Notes: generated from the letters alone by a model not told the origin. A DNA stretch of 41,038 bases from Ruminococcaceae bacterium UBA2719 (GCA_002353935.1 DEKP01000031.1:1-41038); one strand, 5' to 3'; positions 1-8,093 are shown, counted from the stretch's first letter. Made by a program: numbers and translations.

Positions 1-2
1 AA

Positions 3-491
3 AGAATATATGATAAAAAAAGAAGTCATTTTGATTATCCTATGAGAAAGGAATTTCATAAAATAATATTTAGTATCCTTTGTCAAATTGCACTTACTGC
101 TCTAATAAAATTAATTGTATTAGTAACATTGGAGCAAAGAGATGAATTGAAATTTAGTTTAAAAAATTGTACTTTAACAAACAATAAAGAAGTGAATAAT
201 GAAGTAATTTCAAGAATAGATCAATTTGAAGATAAAATGTTGATAAGAAGGCTAATAGGTGGTATTTTAATGGTCATTATTGTTGTATTTTTCTTCTATT
301 ATACTGTTGTATTTTGTGGAATTTATATTAAGACCCAAAAAAATTGGTTATTTTCTGGGATTTGGTCTCTATTTTGGAATTGGGTAATATTTGCTCCAAT
401 CTATATTATGGTTATTTCTTTTCTTGAAAATAAAAAAGCTGATTCTTATCATCCTTTAGTTTATTATCTTAAAAAATTGTTTTTCTTTTAA
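3..491 (+). CDS. Membrane protein fragment, open at the left window edge
   Basis: The frame is open from the first complete codon of the window, and the first ATG (position 42) has no ribosome site before it, so this is probably the C-terminal part of a longer protein. The visible part has a hydrophobic segment near residues 10-28 of the ATG-initiated form, a polar stretch with charged residues, and two close hydrophobic segments at about 70-95 and 103-125, the latter rich in Trp and Phe (GIWSLFWNWVIFAPIYIM). Its AT content is higher than that of the neighbouring genes. I do not recognise a bacterial family. The aromatic membrane block loosely recalls polycystin-type membrane regions of protists, but this is from memory and weak. 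It is followed by about 100 bp of very AT-rich sequence without a clear terminator. Confidence 0.5.
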   Translation, partial: RIYDKKRSHFDYPMRKEFHKIIFSILCQIALTALIKLIVLVTLEQRDELKFSLKNCTLTNNKEVNNEVISRIDQFEDKMLIRRLIGGILMVIIVVFFFYYTVVFCGIYIKTQKNWLFSGIWSLFWNWVIFAPIYIMVISFLENKKADSYHPLVYYLKKLFFF

Positions 492-599
492 TTTGTATGT
501 TTTTGATTTATGGAAAAATAAATGAATCAATTGTTTATTTATTATTAACATTATAATTTATTATTTTTTATTAGAGTAAATATTAAATTATTTTATAGT

Positions 600-1316
600 T
601 CATTTTTGTTTTGATAACAGCTCTATAACGTTTTCGGCACTGAGAGAATCAAGTTCAAAAAAGTTTTTAGGTTCTCTCATATTTTCAAGGTAGTGAGCGT
701 CGGAATTTGAGACAATGTTCATATTGTTTAATATTGGGTGAGATTTTTTTAAAACATCTTTTTTTGATATGTCAAAAATTTCTGTTGTATTAAAGCCAAA
801 GTCTTTGTCGATTTCACCCAGTACGGATAAAACAGAGCAGCTTTCTCTGTCAATATGAGCCGGAAAGCACACCCCGCCAAAGCTTTTTACAAGTTCACAG
901 ACGTTTGAAATACTGATATCTGTTGCCAAAATCAGCAAGTCGTCTAGTTCTCCGACTTCGTTGTCATTTTCATCCATTATGACCTGACGACCGTAGATAT
1001 CGGCGCGGTTTTTAATTTTTATTTGATGGGAGCTTACGTATTCGCTGAAATTAAGCGCTTTGTCAAGGGAATCAAAAAGGCAGACCACGTGAATTTCTTC
1101 GCTTGTGGTGAGTTCCATGCCGGGAAGTACGCAGAGGCTGTGCTTTTTGGCAACTTTCATAATAGCTTCGCAGTTGAGAGAGGAATTATGATCAGTCAGC
1201 GCGATTATGTTAAGACCCAACAGTTTTGCCATATTAACTATGTTATTCGGCGTCATATCCATATCTCCGCACGGTGAAAGGCATGAATGAATATGCAAAT
1301 CGTAATAAAATTTCAT
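600..1316 (-). CDS. PHP-domain metal-dependent phosphoesterase
   Basis: A 238-residue PHP-domain protein, the fold used by histidinol phosphatase and several nucleotide or phosphoester hydrolases. The metal-binding signature is visible: the N-terminal DLHIHSCLSPCGD, then ALTDHNSS near residue 40, GMELTT near 67, FPAHIDRES near 150 and SNSDAHYLENM near 205. The length fits the short PHP proteins related to TrpH/YciV. It is the last gene of a six-gene minus-strand operon that contains a hydrogenase-like sensor, two DRTGG proteins and a GHKL kinase. PHP proteins occur in such clusters in anaerobes, so a role in turning over a nucleotide or phosphorylated signal is plausible. The substrate cannot be read from sequence. 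No good ribosome site is visible before the ATG. Confidence 0.9.
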   Translation of the reverse strand: MKFYYDLHIHSCLSPCGDMDMTPNNIVNMAKLLGLNIIALTDHNSSLNCEAIMKVAKKHSLCVLPGMELTTSEEIHVVCLFDSLDKALNFSEYVSSHQIKIKNRADIYGRQVIMDENDNEVGELDDLLILATDISISNVCELVKSFGGVCFPAHIDRESCSVLSVLGEIDKDFGFNTTEIFDISKKDVLKKSHPILNNMNIVSNSDAHYLENMREPKNFFELDSLSAENVIELLSKQK

Positions 1317-1378
1317 AATTTTAAAATTTCTAATAAGTAATATTTATCATAAATAAGCGTATTTGCTATTTTAAGCGA

Positions 1379-1708
1379 TTATTTTAACAGCTCATAAATT
1401 TTGGTTGCAAGATTATAGCTGTTTTCTTCCGATTTAAGAATATTTATACCGTGAATTTCAGCTTTTGTTTTAGCGTCATCGTCCAAAGCTGCGTTTTCAA
1501 CAAGAATAATGCAGCTTACGTCAGCAAGGGAGGCGACAGCAATAGAATTGATGTTTCCCATAACAGTGAGCCATGCGCAGTCCTTTGGAGCTCTGCTCAT
1601 CACCCAGCTTAATAAATCGCCTATATAACAGTCGGTGATTTCTCTGTCAAAATCATCTTTAACAATCGTTTTTAAGTTTAATTTTTCACAAAGATCTTTT
1701 ACATTCAT
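1379..1708 (-). CDS. DRTGG-domain protein (downstream copy)
   Basis: A 109-residue small alpha/beta protein resembling the DRTGG domain, a ligand-binding fold also found beside CBS domains and in phosphotransacetylases. It opens with MNVKDLCEKLNLKTIV, has a hydrophobic core strand (SIAVASLADVSCIILVE) and ends with a short helix. The ribosome site AGGAGT lies well placed before the ATG. It is the second DRTGG gene of the operon, between the 139-residue membrane protein and the PHP gene. The two DRTGG proteins share design but are clearly diverged, so they are probably non-redundant subunits or sensors of the hydrogenase-linked signalling unit. The ligand is unknown. Confidence 0.75.
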   Translation of the reverse strand: MNVKDLCEKLNLKTIVKDDFDREITDCYIGDLLSWVMSRAPKDCAWLTVMGNINSIAVASLADVSCIILVENAALDDDAKTKAEIHGINILKSEENSYNLATKIYELLK

Positions 1709-1801
1709 GATGATACTCCTATTTTTATACTAATCTAAGATAAAAAAGCGGACAAAGCTTTGCGGGGGCTGTTTTCGCAATGTTGTCCCAGCATTAAGCA
1801 A

Positions 1802-2221
1802 TCACTGATTATCCGGGTGGTTTTCCATATATTCATTAAAAATTTTTGCTTTTAATTCATCTTTTGTTTTGCCGGGATCATCGAGCGCAAAACATGAGCT
1901 GTTTAATTTTTTTAACGTTTTCAGATCGCTTTTTTTAGTGCTTTTTGATGCTTTTCTCAAAACGGCTTTTTTATATTTTTTATATTTGATTTGTCTAATC
2001 TTTTTAGAAAAATAACTGCCGCCTACATTGCTCTCGGCTGAAGGAGACATAATCGACGAGATCATAAGTACTAAAATTCCCAGTATAACACCAAAAAAGG
2101 CTTCGGCAGAGCCGATCATTTTTTCATTACAGTTTAGATATTGAAGTTCTTGTTGAGTAAAATCGGCTTCCAAAAAAAACTCTTGATTTTCAGGGTTCTC
2201 AATATTATACAAAGTAATCAT
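1802..2221 (-). CDS. Small protein with one membrane segment, unknown function
   Basis: A 139-residue protein that I do not recognise. The N-terminal 40 residues are acidic and probably cytoplasmic or surface-exposed. One hydrophobic segment spans about residues 42-60 (AFFGVILGILVLMISSIM), followed by a very basic, Lys-rich tail up to about residue 110. Its ATG overlaps the stop codon of the hydrogenase-like gene (ATGA), so the two are almost certainly co-translated. Hydrogenase-linked DRTGG/PHP operons, as I remember them, do not normally contain this protein. It could anchor the soluble sensor at the membrane, which is inference from position only. Confidence 0.7.
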   Translation of the reverse strand: MITLYNIENPENQEFFLEADFTQQELQYLNCNEKMIGSAEAFFGVILGILVLMISSIMSPSAESNVGGSYFSKKIRQIKYKKYKKAVLRKASKSTKKSDLKTLKKLNSSCFALDDPGKTKDELKAKIFNEYMENHPDNQ

Positions 2222-3492
2222 AGCGTGTTTTTAAGCTGATCATAGACATTTTGTATTTTTTCTTTGAGCTTGAAGATACAATCGGTTTCTTTGGCGTTTC
2301 CTTTTACTATATCTTCCGCCATGGCGCGGCAGGTAGGAGCGCCGCAAGAGCCGCAGTCGAGTCCCGGCAGGGTAGCGCAGATTTGTTCCATCTGTTCCAT
2401 CATATCCATTGCTTTGATAATATCTTCATCGAGTCTAAAGCTTTCGGCATTAAATGTCAGCTCATCTTTCCACATCATATCATCGATATTTTTATCTTCG
2501 AGATGATTTAGAGATACAGGCATAAATTTTCTTAAATTTTGAATACGAGCCTGGGCGACATATGGATTTTCAACCGTCAAAACACCGCCTACGCAACCAC
2601 CTGAACAGGCGTTAAGTTCGATGAAATCCACATCTTTTATATGATCGTCTTCTAATTCTTCTAAGACTCTTATTACATTTTCGATACCGTCTGCGGCAAG
2701 ATATTTTTCACCGAGCATCGCAGCACTTTCTCCGCCGGATGTTGCCCAGCCTACGCCGATTAGTCCCGAATGAGACAGCGGTTCTACTACTTTGAGATGA
2801 TCCATAGCTTGAGTGAGCTCAGGATAAATTTTTGAAATAGCAATAGCGCCGTCGCACTCTGATTTTCCTCCAAGAGTAGGTGAATTGACCTCGGTAACTT
2901 TAGCTGCGCAGGGAGTTATAAAGAACACACCGATTTCATCCCTCGAGAGTCCGGTTTTATTAATCACTTCATCTCGTGCAAGTTTTGCGGCAACCTCCAT
3001 AGGAGCTAAAATCGGCATAACATTATCGCACAGCTCAGGAAAGCGAATTTTGATAAGTCTTACAATTGCCGGACAAGCTGAGCTGATTATAGGCTTGTTT
3101 AATTTATTTTCTCTTATCAGGTTGCGCGTTAGTTCCGATACAAGCTCTGCGGCGCGCGAGACTTCAAAAATGTAGTCAAAGCCTATTGTGTGCAGGCCTG
3201 TCAAGACAATGTCTATATCGTCTAAATTATTAAATTGTCCGAATAACGCGGGCGCCGGGATAGCAACCTTGACCTTATATCCTTTGATATCGTCAAGGGT
3301 GTTGCTGTGAGCATGTTTCGCGTGATGCGGACAAATGCGTATACATTCACCGCAGTCGATGCAGCGCTCGGATAAAATTTGAGCCTTTTTGTTATGTATT
3401 CTGATAGCTTCTGTCGGGCAGCGCTTTAGACAGTTAGTACAGCCGCAACATTTGTCGGCGTCGAGCTCAACAGAGTGAAAATATTTATTCAT
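2218..3492 (-). CDS. Sensory-type [FeFe]-hydrogenase-like protein
   Basis: A 424-residue iron-sulfur protein. Two 4Fe-4S ferredoxin clusters are visible (Cys15/18/21/25 and Cys44/47/50/54). The hydrogenase H-cluster region follows with its four cluster-binding cysteines: Cys140 (SSACP), Cys195 (TPCAAK), and Cys296 and Cys300 (ACSGGC). The C-terminal 50 residues hold another four-cysteine Fe-S motif (Cys380, 383, 388, 405). In catalytic hydrogenases the first H-cluster motif is TSCCP, whose first Cys relays protons; here that residue is Ala139. Loss of this Cys is known from sensory hydrogenases of the HydS type, so this protein probably senses H2 or redox state rather than turning over H2 fast. 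A clear ribosome site (AAGGAG) precedes the ATG. The neighbours (GHKL kinase, DRTGG, PHP) support signalling. Confidence 0.88.
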   Translation of the reverse strand: MNKYFHSVELDADKCCGCTNCLKRCPTEAIRIHNKKAQILSERCIDCGECIRICPHHAKHAHSNTLDDIKGYKVKVAIPAPALFGQFNNLDDIDIVLTGLHTIGFDYIFEVSRAAELVSELTRNLIRENKLNKPIISSACPAIVRLIKIRFPELCDNVMPILAPMEVAAKLARDEVINKTGLSRDEIGVFFITPCAAKVTEVNSPTLGGKSECDGAIAISKIYPELTQAMDHLKVVEPLSHSGLIGVGWATSGGESAAMLGEKYLAADGIENVIRVLEELEDDHIKDVDFIELNACSGGCVGGVLTVENPYVAQARIQNLRKFMPVSLNHLEDKNIDDMMWKDELTFNAESFRLDEDIIKAMDMMEQMEQICATLPGLDCGSCGAPTCRAMAEDIVKGNAKETDCIFKLKEKIQNVYDQLKNTL

Positions 3493-3593
3493 AAAAATAC
3501 TCCTTGTATAAAAACAATTTGTATAAAGATCAATTGCAAGTTTGGATTTTTCCCCTTTAGTGTGAATCTGATAGTATATAATCCGGCTTAATG

Positions 3594-4019
3594 TTAATTG
3601 GCATTTACCGTAAGATAGAGCTTGGTTCCTACGCCGAGCTCGGTTTCAATACGCATATCGTCGGTATATTTTTTTATGTTTGGCAGTCCCATGCCGGCTC
3701 CGAAACCGAGGTTTCGGACGTTATCCGGAGCGGTAGAATAGCCCTCTTGCATAGCTTTTTCTACGTTTTCGATACCGGGACCTGAATCTGCAAGCAAAAC
3801 TTCTACCCGATCGGGATAAATATCGACGTCGCAGTAGCCGCCGTTTGCGTGAATTACCATGTTGATCTCGGCTTCATACATAGCTATAGCTACGCGTCTG
3901 ATAGCGTCGGGATCATACCCCAGAACCTTTAGGCGCTTTTTGACTAAACCGCTGGCTTCTCCGGCTCTGGTAAAGTCATCGCCCGGCACTTCATAATGCA
4001 GATGAATAGCGTTACTCAT
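3594..4019 (-). CDS. GHKL ATP-binding protein, anti-sigma/RsbW-like serine kinase
   Basis: A 141-residue stand-alone GHKL ATPase domain of the RsbW/SpoIIAB kind. The N box (EAEINMVIHANGG), the G1 box (DSGPGI) and the G2 region (GFGAGMGLPNIKKY) are all present, so ATP binding should be intact. The start used is the ATG at 4019, which overlaps the upstream stop codon (ATGA) and has GGAGGG eight bases before it; an in-frame GTG at 4028 is less likely. It sits between a DRTGG gene and the hydrogenase-like gene. In hydrogenase-linked sensory operons such a kinase is expected to transmit the signal by phosphorylating a partner. No partner anti-anti-sigma factor or SpoIIE phosphatase is seen in this window. 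Confidence 0.88.
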   Translation of the reverse strand: MSNAIHLHYEVPGDDFTRAGEASGLVKKRLKVLGYDPDAIRRVAIAMYEAEINMVIHANGGYCDVDIYPDRVEVLLADSGPGIENVEKAMQEGYSTAPDNVRNLGFGAGMGLPNIKKYTDDMRIETELGVGTKLYLTVNAN

Positions 4020-4363
4020 ATTGTACACCCTCCGGACAAACCATTAGAATATAAAAGGCCGCAGGCGGTAAACATGCGAAATCTGGTTTGAATCAAAGTA
4101 ATATCTTTACTTTGCGCCAGTTTAATCATGGATTCATCCGGCTTTTTTCCTCTGACAAAGACGATGCATGCCATGTCCATCATTTCAGCTGTGCGTACCA
4201 CCTGGGGGTTGACAAGTCCCGTCAAAAGTACGGACTGATCTTTTACAAAAGCCAGCACGTCGCTCATCATGTCAGAGCCGCATGCTGTTTTTATTTCCTG
4301 ATTAAGATCGCCCTCACAGATGATCTCGCCCTGTAAAATATCGACAATGTCCTTTACAATCAT
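4016..4363 (-). CDS. DRTGG-domain protein (upstream copy), first gene of the operon
   Basis: A 115-residue DRTGG-like protein (MIVKDIVDILQGEIICEG at the start, then a core with VLLTGLVNPQVVRTAEMMD). The start chosen is the ATG at 4363, because AAAGGATG lies just before it; an upstream in-frame start at 4408 has no ribosome site. The gene overlaps the kinase gene by four bases (ATGA), showing tight coupling. It is the promoter-proximal gene of the sensory hydrogenase operon and is paired with a diverged second copy at 1379-1708. A ligand-binding or regulatory role is likely from the family; the ligand is not known. Confidence 0.78.
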   Translation of the reverse strand: MIVKDIVDILQGEIICEGDLNQEIKTACGSDMMSDVLAFVKDQSVLLTGLVNPQVVRTAEMMDMACIVFVRGKKPDESMIKLAQSKDITLIQTRFRMFTACGLLYSNGLSGGCTI

Positions 4364-4386
4364 AATGATACATCCTTTCAGATAAC

Positions 4387-4542
4387 ATACTAAGTTCTGA
4401 TAAAACACATTAAATCTATTGCGTTAAATTCCGCATAACTGCGTTGGACTCTTTGACATACAACAGTATGCCAGCGTCGTCCACCTTGTTTTGCAAAATT
4501 TTCCGCTAATATCTTTTAAAGCTTTTTATCGGAACTTAGTAT
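4387..4542. repeat. 19-bp inverted repeat enclosing 118 bp upstream of the hydrogenase operon
   Basis: ATACTAAGTTCTGATAAAA at 4387-4405 is the reverse complement of 4524-4542, with one G-T pair. A smaller hairpin (CATAC/GTATG) lies between the arms. The element is directly upstream of the first gene of the operon, so it may form a leader RNA structure. It could also be a small inverted-repeat insertion element, but no target duplication flanks it. The rest of the 4364-4668 gap shows no gene. Confidence 0.55.
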
Positions 4543-4620
4543 CAAATTACATCATTCTAATTTTAACATACTTACAAGTCAAAAAGCAACAAAATTTCAT
4601 TCTTTTATTACAATCTAAGT

Positions 4621-4655
4621 GTAGAAAAATTAATACAGTTATTGTATAATTTGGT
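4621..4655 (+). repeat. 35-bp direct repeat, copy 1, with a promoter-like -10
   Basis: This copy matches 5019-5053 at 34 of 35 positions. It contains TATAAT (4645-4650) and ends 13 bases before the ATG of the 111-residue gene, so it probably carries that gene's promoter. A good -35 box is not obvious. Confidence 0.8.
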
Positions 4656-4668
4656 ACGAGGTGATTAG

Positions 4669-5004
4669 ATGATTAAATACGAGCATTCAAAAAAAGAAAT
4701 TATAATCAATGATAGTAATATATTACGTTTTAATAACAATATTGAAAATATTGTTGATTTTGATGATATGATAATAGTCATGCTGATTGATGAACAAGTG
4801 CCAGAAAACAATATTATTGCTTTTGACGAATATGGAAATAAACTATGGGATATTTCCGGAATCATTAGACTTAGATATAAAGAAACATACGTTTCGTTGA
4901 GCCGGATAGATAAAAATACTATTAGTGTCATTTCATATTCCGGTTTAGAAACTTATATTGACGTTAAAAATAAAAAAGTGATTTCACAGACGATTAAAAA
5001 ATAA
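4669..5004 (+). CDS. Small hypothetical protein between direct repeats
   Basis: A 111-residue protein with no signal peptide or membrane segment and an alternating hydrophobic/polar pattern typical of beta sheet. A stretch reading IIAFDEYGNKLWDISG resembles the strand-turn-strand of PQQ-like or beta-propeller blades, and similar short proteins are common orphans in Firmicutes. The ribosome site GAGGTG precedes the ATG. It is the only plus-strand gene between two minus-strand operons and lies between two near-identical 35-bp repeats, so it may have arrived, or lost a neighbouring paralogue, by recombination. An immunity-type role would fit its size but nothing here shows it. Confidence 0.6.
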   Translation: MIKYEHSKKEIIINDSNILRFNNNIENIVDFDDMIIVMLIDEQVPENNIIAFDEYGNKLWDISGIIRLRYKETYVSLSRIDKNTISVISYSGLETYIDVKNKKVISQTIKK

Positions 5005-5018
5005 TTGTTTTCAAAAAT

Positions 5019-5053
5019 GTAGAAAAATTAATGCAGTTATTGTATAATTTGGT
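5019..5053 (+). repeat. 35-bp direct repeat, copy 2
   Basis: Second copy of the repeat at 4621-4655, one mismatch. It also contains the TATAAT-like motif, but no plus-strand gene follows it. It looks like a promoter left without its gene. Confidence 0.8.
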
Positions 5054-5118
5054 TATGAACGCTTGTATTGAAACCGTTTGCTTTTCCGATTTAAATATAA
5101 GTACGATATCAACAACAA

Positions 5119-5146
5119 CCCCGCGCATCTAAAAAGCTGCGCGGGG
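5119..5146 (-). terminator. Terminator after nrdG
   Basis: A 9-bp GC-rich stem (CCCCGCGCA/TGCGCGGGG) lies 25 bases beyond the nrdG stop. On the minus strand it is followed by a weak T-rich tract (TTGTTGTTG). Confidence 0.7.
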
Positions 5147-5170
5147 TAATCTATAATATTGGTTTCTGTT

Positions 5171-5680
5171 TTAATTTAAATCGGATAATACAACTTTGTT
5201 TTCTTTCAGAGATTTTTGAACGTCGATGATTCGCTGGTTTTTGCTGCCGCGAAAATGCAGCATCAAACTCTTTTCTTCTAAAATAAATTTGCCGTCTACG
5301 AGCCAGTCGCATAACTCAAGAAGTTCTTTCCATTCCGGCCTTTTATCAAAATGCTCAACTAAATATTCATAAGTATATCCGGTATAGCAAAAGATATTAA
5401 GTCCTTCTTTTTTAGCTTCTTTTGCAAGTATAGCTAAAGAAGCCGCCTGCTCAAAGGGCTCGCCGCCTGAAAAGGTCAGCCCCTTTATGAGCTTATCTTT
5501 TTTAGCTTCTTCCAAAATTTTTTCGGAAGTTGAATCGTAGCCGCCGTCAAAATCCCATGTTTGTTGATTATGGCAGCCTTTGCAGTGGTGCGGGCACCCT
5601 TGGACAAATACGGTCATCCTGATCCCCGGTCCGTCGACAATCGATTCTCTGATAATGCCCGCAAGCCTTAGCTTTGCCAT
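5171..5680 (-). CDS. nrdG: Anaerobic ribonucleotide reductase activating protein
   Basis: A 169-residue radical-SAM activase that creates the glycyl radical on NrdD using S-adenosylmethionine and a 4Fe-4S cluster. The cluster motif CPHHCKGC provides Cys29, Cys33 and Cys36 (CxxxCxxC), and the SAM-binding GGEP motif appears as SGGEPFEQA near residue 97. The start codon shares one base with the nrdD stop (TAATG), and its ribosome site (GAGG) lies inside the end of nrdD, so the two are co-translated. Length and motif order fit the NrdG family well. Confidence 0.95.
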   Translation of the reverse strand: MAKLRLAGIIRESIVDGPGIRMTVFVQGCPHHCKGCHNQQTWDFDGGYDSTSEKILEEAKKDKLIKGLTFSGGEPFEQAASLAILAKEAKKEGLNIFCYTGYTYEYLVEHFDKRPEWKELLELCDWLVDGKFILEEKSLMLHFRGSKNQRIIDVQKSLKENKVVLSDLN

Positions 5681-8031
5681 TATATCGCCTCGGTGATTTT
5701 GCAGTCGCAGGATACTACCGAGTGTTTTACTCTGTCGTCAACTTCGCTTCGTTTTGCATCGTTAAAGCGGTCTAAGGTGCCTACCAAATAGCCGGTGATT
5801 CTTCTGATACGCTCGAAGCCTACGCCGTTTGAACCTTCTTTTCTGCCGCATTTGGGGCATACGTCTCCGATAATACCTGTGTGTCCGCATACAGGATCTC
5901 TGTCAACCGGATGGTTAATAGAACCATAGCCTATGCCTGATTCTTTCATACATCTTACAACCTGCTCAAATGCATCCAGGTTTTCACTCGGATCTCCGTC
6001 AAGCTCGACATAAGAGATATGACCGGCGTTTGTAAGCGCGTGATATGGTGCTTCTAATTTGATCTTATCAAAGGCGCTGATGGGATAGTAAACCGGAATA
6101 TGGAAAGAGTTTGTATAATACTTTCTGTCAGTAACGCCTTCTATAACGCCGAAGCGATTTTTGTCTATATTTACAAATCTTCCCGATAAGCCCTCTGCTG
6201 GAGTAGCGAGACAGGAGAAGTTGAGCGTATATTGTTTGCTGGCTTTATCCAGTTTTTTGCGGATAAATGAAACGATTTCGAGTCCAAGGCGCTGAGCTTC
6301 TTCGCTTTCGCCGTGATGCTTGCCGATCAGCGCTTTCAGGCATTCAGCAAGACCGATAAAGCCGACAGACAGTGTACCGTGTTTTAACACTTCTCTGACT
6401 TCATCATCTATAGACAGCTTTTCAGAGTCTATCCAAACGCCTTGTCCCATCAAGAACGGATAGTTTCTGACACACTTTTGACACTGTATTTCAAATCTGT
6501 CAAGCAACTGATCGATACAAAGATCAACCATTCTATCCAGCTGGTCAAAAAAGAAGTCTACATTTTTATTAGATAAAATTGCAAGGCGAGGAAGGTTTAT
6601 GGAAGTAAAGCTCAAATTTCCTCTGCCATAGGTGATTTCGCGTTCAGGATCAACGATGTTTCCGATTACTCTGGTGCGGCATCCCATATATGCAACCTCG
6701 GTTTCAGGACGCCCCTCCTTATAGTACTGAAGATTGAACGGAGAATCTATGAAGGCGTAATTTGGGAAAAGTCTCTTTGCAGAAACTCTGAACGATAACT
6801 TGAACAGATCATAGTTAGGATCGCCCTCGTTATAGTTTACGCCCTCTTTTACCTTGAAAATATGAACCGGGAAAATAGGTGTTTCGCCGTCGCCGAGACC
6901 TGCTTCGGTTGCTAAAAGTATATTTTTTATTACCATTCTGCCTTCTGCCGAGGTATCTGTGCCGTAGTTAATAGAAGAGAACGGAACCTGAGCGCCTGCA
7001 CGAGAGTGCATAGTATTTAGGTTGTGTACAACTGCTTCCATAGCCTGGTATGTTGCGCGGTCTGTTTGTTCAAGCGCATGCTTTTTAGCAAAACGCTGGA
7101 TTTTTCCCGCAAGCTTTTCGCCGAATTGTTCTGTAAGCAAAGCAAGCTCTGCTTTGCAGTATGCTTCGTCGTTTTCTAAAGCTACGGCGCTGTTTGACTG
7201 AGCTTCTGCTTTTGTATATATTTCTTTCGCGGTGCTTTTTGCGTCTTCAACATCGCATAAAAGTTCAATCGCGTGAGCAAGATTCTCTTTATAACGTTTT
7301 ATATAGGTTTTCTTTACGCCCGGAGCAAGCGAATAGTCAAAATTAGGGATTGACTGTCCGCCGTGCTGGTCGTTTTGGTTAGACTGAATAGCAATACAAG
7401 CAAGCGCTGCGTAGGTAGCAATATCGTTAGGCTCCCTTATAAAGCCGTGGCCGGTTGAAAAGCCGTTTTTAAACAGCTTTAATAAATCTATCTGGCAGCA
7501 GGTTGTTGTCAGCGTATAAAAGTCTAAGTCGTGTATATGTATATCACCTTCTGCGTGAGCTTTTGCATGCTTTGGATTTAATATATACATCTGATAAAAC
7601 TGCTTTGCGCCTTCTGAACCGTATTTGAGCATTGTACCCATGGCGGTGTCGCCGTCTATGTTTGCATTTTCGCGTTTTACGTCATTGTCTTTTGCTGATT
7701 TAAAGGTAAGATCCTCATAAATCTTCATAAGTTTTGTGTTCATTTCTCTGACTCTGGTGCGCTCTGCACGGTAGAGAATAAATTCTTTTGCTGTTCTTGC
7801 GTGGCCGTTTTCAATCAAAATCTTTTCAACAGTATCCTGTACGTGTTCTACAGTTGGCTGTTGAGAAGTTTTTTCGTTTTCAAGATATTCTTTTACCTTC
7901 TGCGCCAGCTCTTCTGCGGCTTCGTAGTCGTTTCCTCCTATAGCCTTTGCAGCCTTGTATATTGCCTGGGTGATTTTGTCAAGGTCAAAACTCACCGATC
8001 TTCCGTCTCGTTTTACTATGCTGTCTATCAT
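5680..8031 (-). CDS. nrdD: Class III anaerobic ribonucleoside-triphosphate reductase
   Basis: A 783-residue oxygen-sensitive reductase that makes deoxynucleotides under anaerobiosis. An ATP-cone allosteric domain covers about residues 3-95 (IVKRDGRSVSFDLDKI). The catalytic barrel follows, with TTCCQIDL and the finger region NLSFTSINLPRLA. The C terminus has a metal-binding Cys set (Cys715, Cys725, Cys728) and the glycyl-radical site RRITGYLVG, with Gly747 as the predicted radical residue. It is followed by nrdG in the same operon. Two candidate NrdR boxes and a good promoter lie upstream, which fits repression by NrdR when deoxynucleotide pools are full. No aerobic reductase is seen in the window. 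Confidence 0.97.
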   Translation of the reverse strand: MIDSIVKRDGRSVSFDLDKITQAIYKAAKAIGGNDYEAAEELAQKVKEYLENEKTSQQPTVEHVQDTVEKILIENGHARTAKEFILYRAERTRVREMNTKLMKIYEDLTFKSAKDNDVKRENANIDGDTAMGTMLKYGSEGAKQFYQMYILNPKHAKAHAEGDIHIHDLDFYTLTTTCCQIDLLKLFKNGFSTGHGFIREPNDIATYAALACIAIQSNQNDQHGGQSIPNFDYSLAPGVKKTYIKRYKENLAHAIELLCDVEDAKSTAKEIYTKAEAQSNSAVALENDEAYCKAELALLTEQFGEKLAGKIQRFAKKHALEQTDRATYQAMEAVVHNLNTMHSRAGAQVPFSSINYGTDTSAEGRMVIKNILLATEAGLGDGETPIFPVHIFKVKEGVNYNEGDPNYDLFKLSFRVSAKRLFPNYAFIDSPFNLQYYKEGRPETEVAYMGCRTRVIGNIVDPEREITYGRGNLSFTSINLPRLAILSNKNVDFFFDQLDRMVDLCIDQLLDRFEIQCQKCVRNYPFLMGQGVWIDSEKLSIDDEVREVLKHGTLSVGFIGLAECLKALIGKHHGESEEAQRLGLEIVSFIRKKLDKASKQYTLNFSCLATPAEGLSGRFVNIDKNRFGVIEGVTDRKYYTNSFHIPVYYPISAFDKIKLEAPYHALTNAGHISYVELDGDPSENLDAFEQVVRCMKESGIGYGSINHPVDRDPVCGHTGIIGDVCPKCGRKEGSNGVGFERIRRITGYLVGTLDRFNDAKRSEVDDRVKHSVVSCDCKITEAI

Positions 8032-8077
8032 TTTTGCCCTCCTATATAGTTACGAAACTGTAAATTTTCATAAAAAA

Positions 8078-8093
8078 ACACCACATCTTGTGG
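8078..8093. promoter_or_regulatory. Candidate NrdR box, proximal
   Basis: On the minus strand this reads CCACAAGATGTGGTGT, close to the palindromic NrdR consensus. It lies between the predicted transcription start and the nrdD ATG, where a repressor could block elongation or overlap the early transcribed region. Confidence 0.5.
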
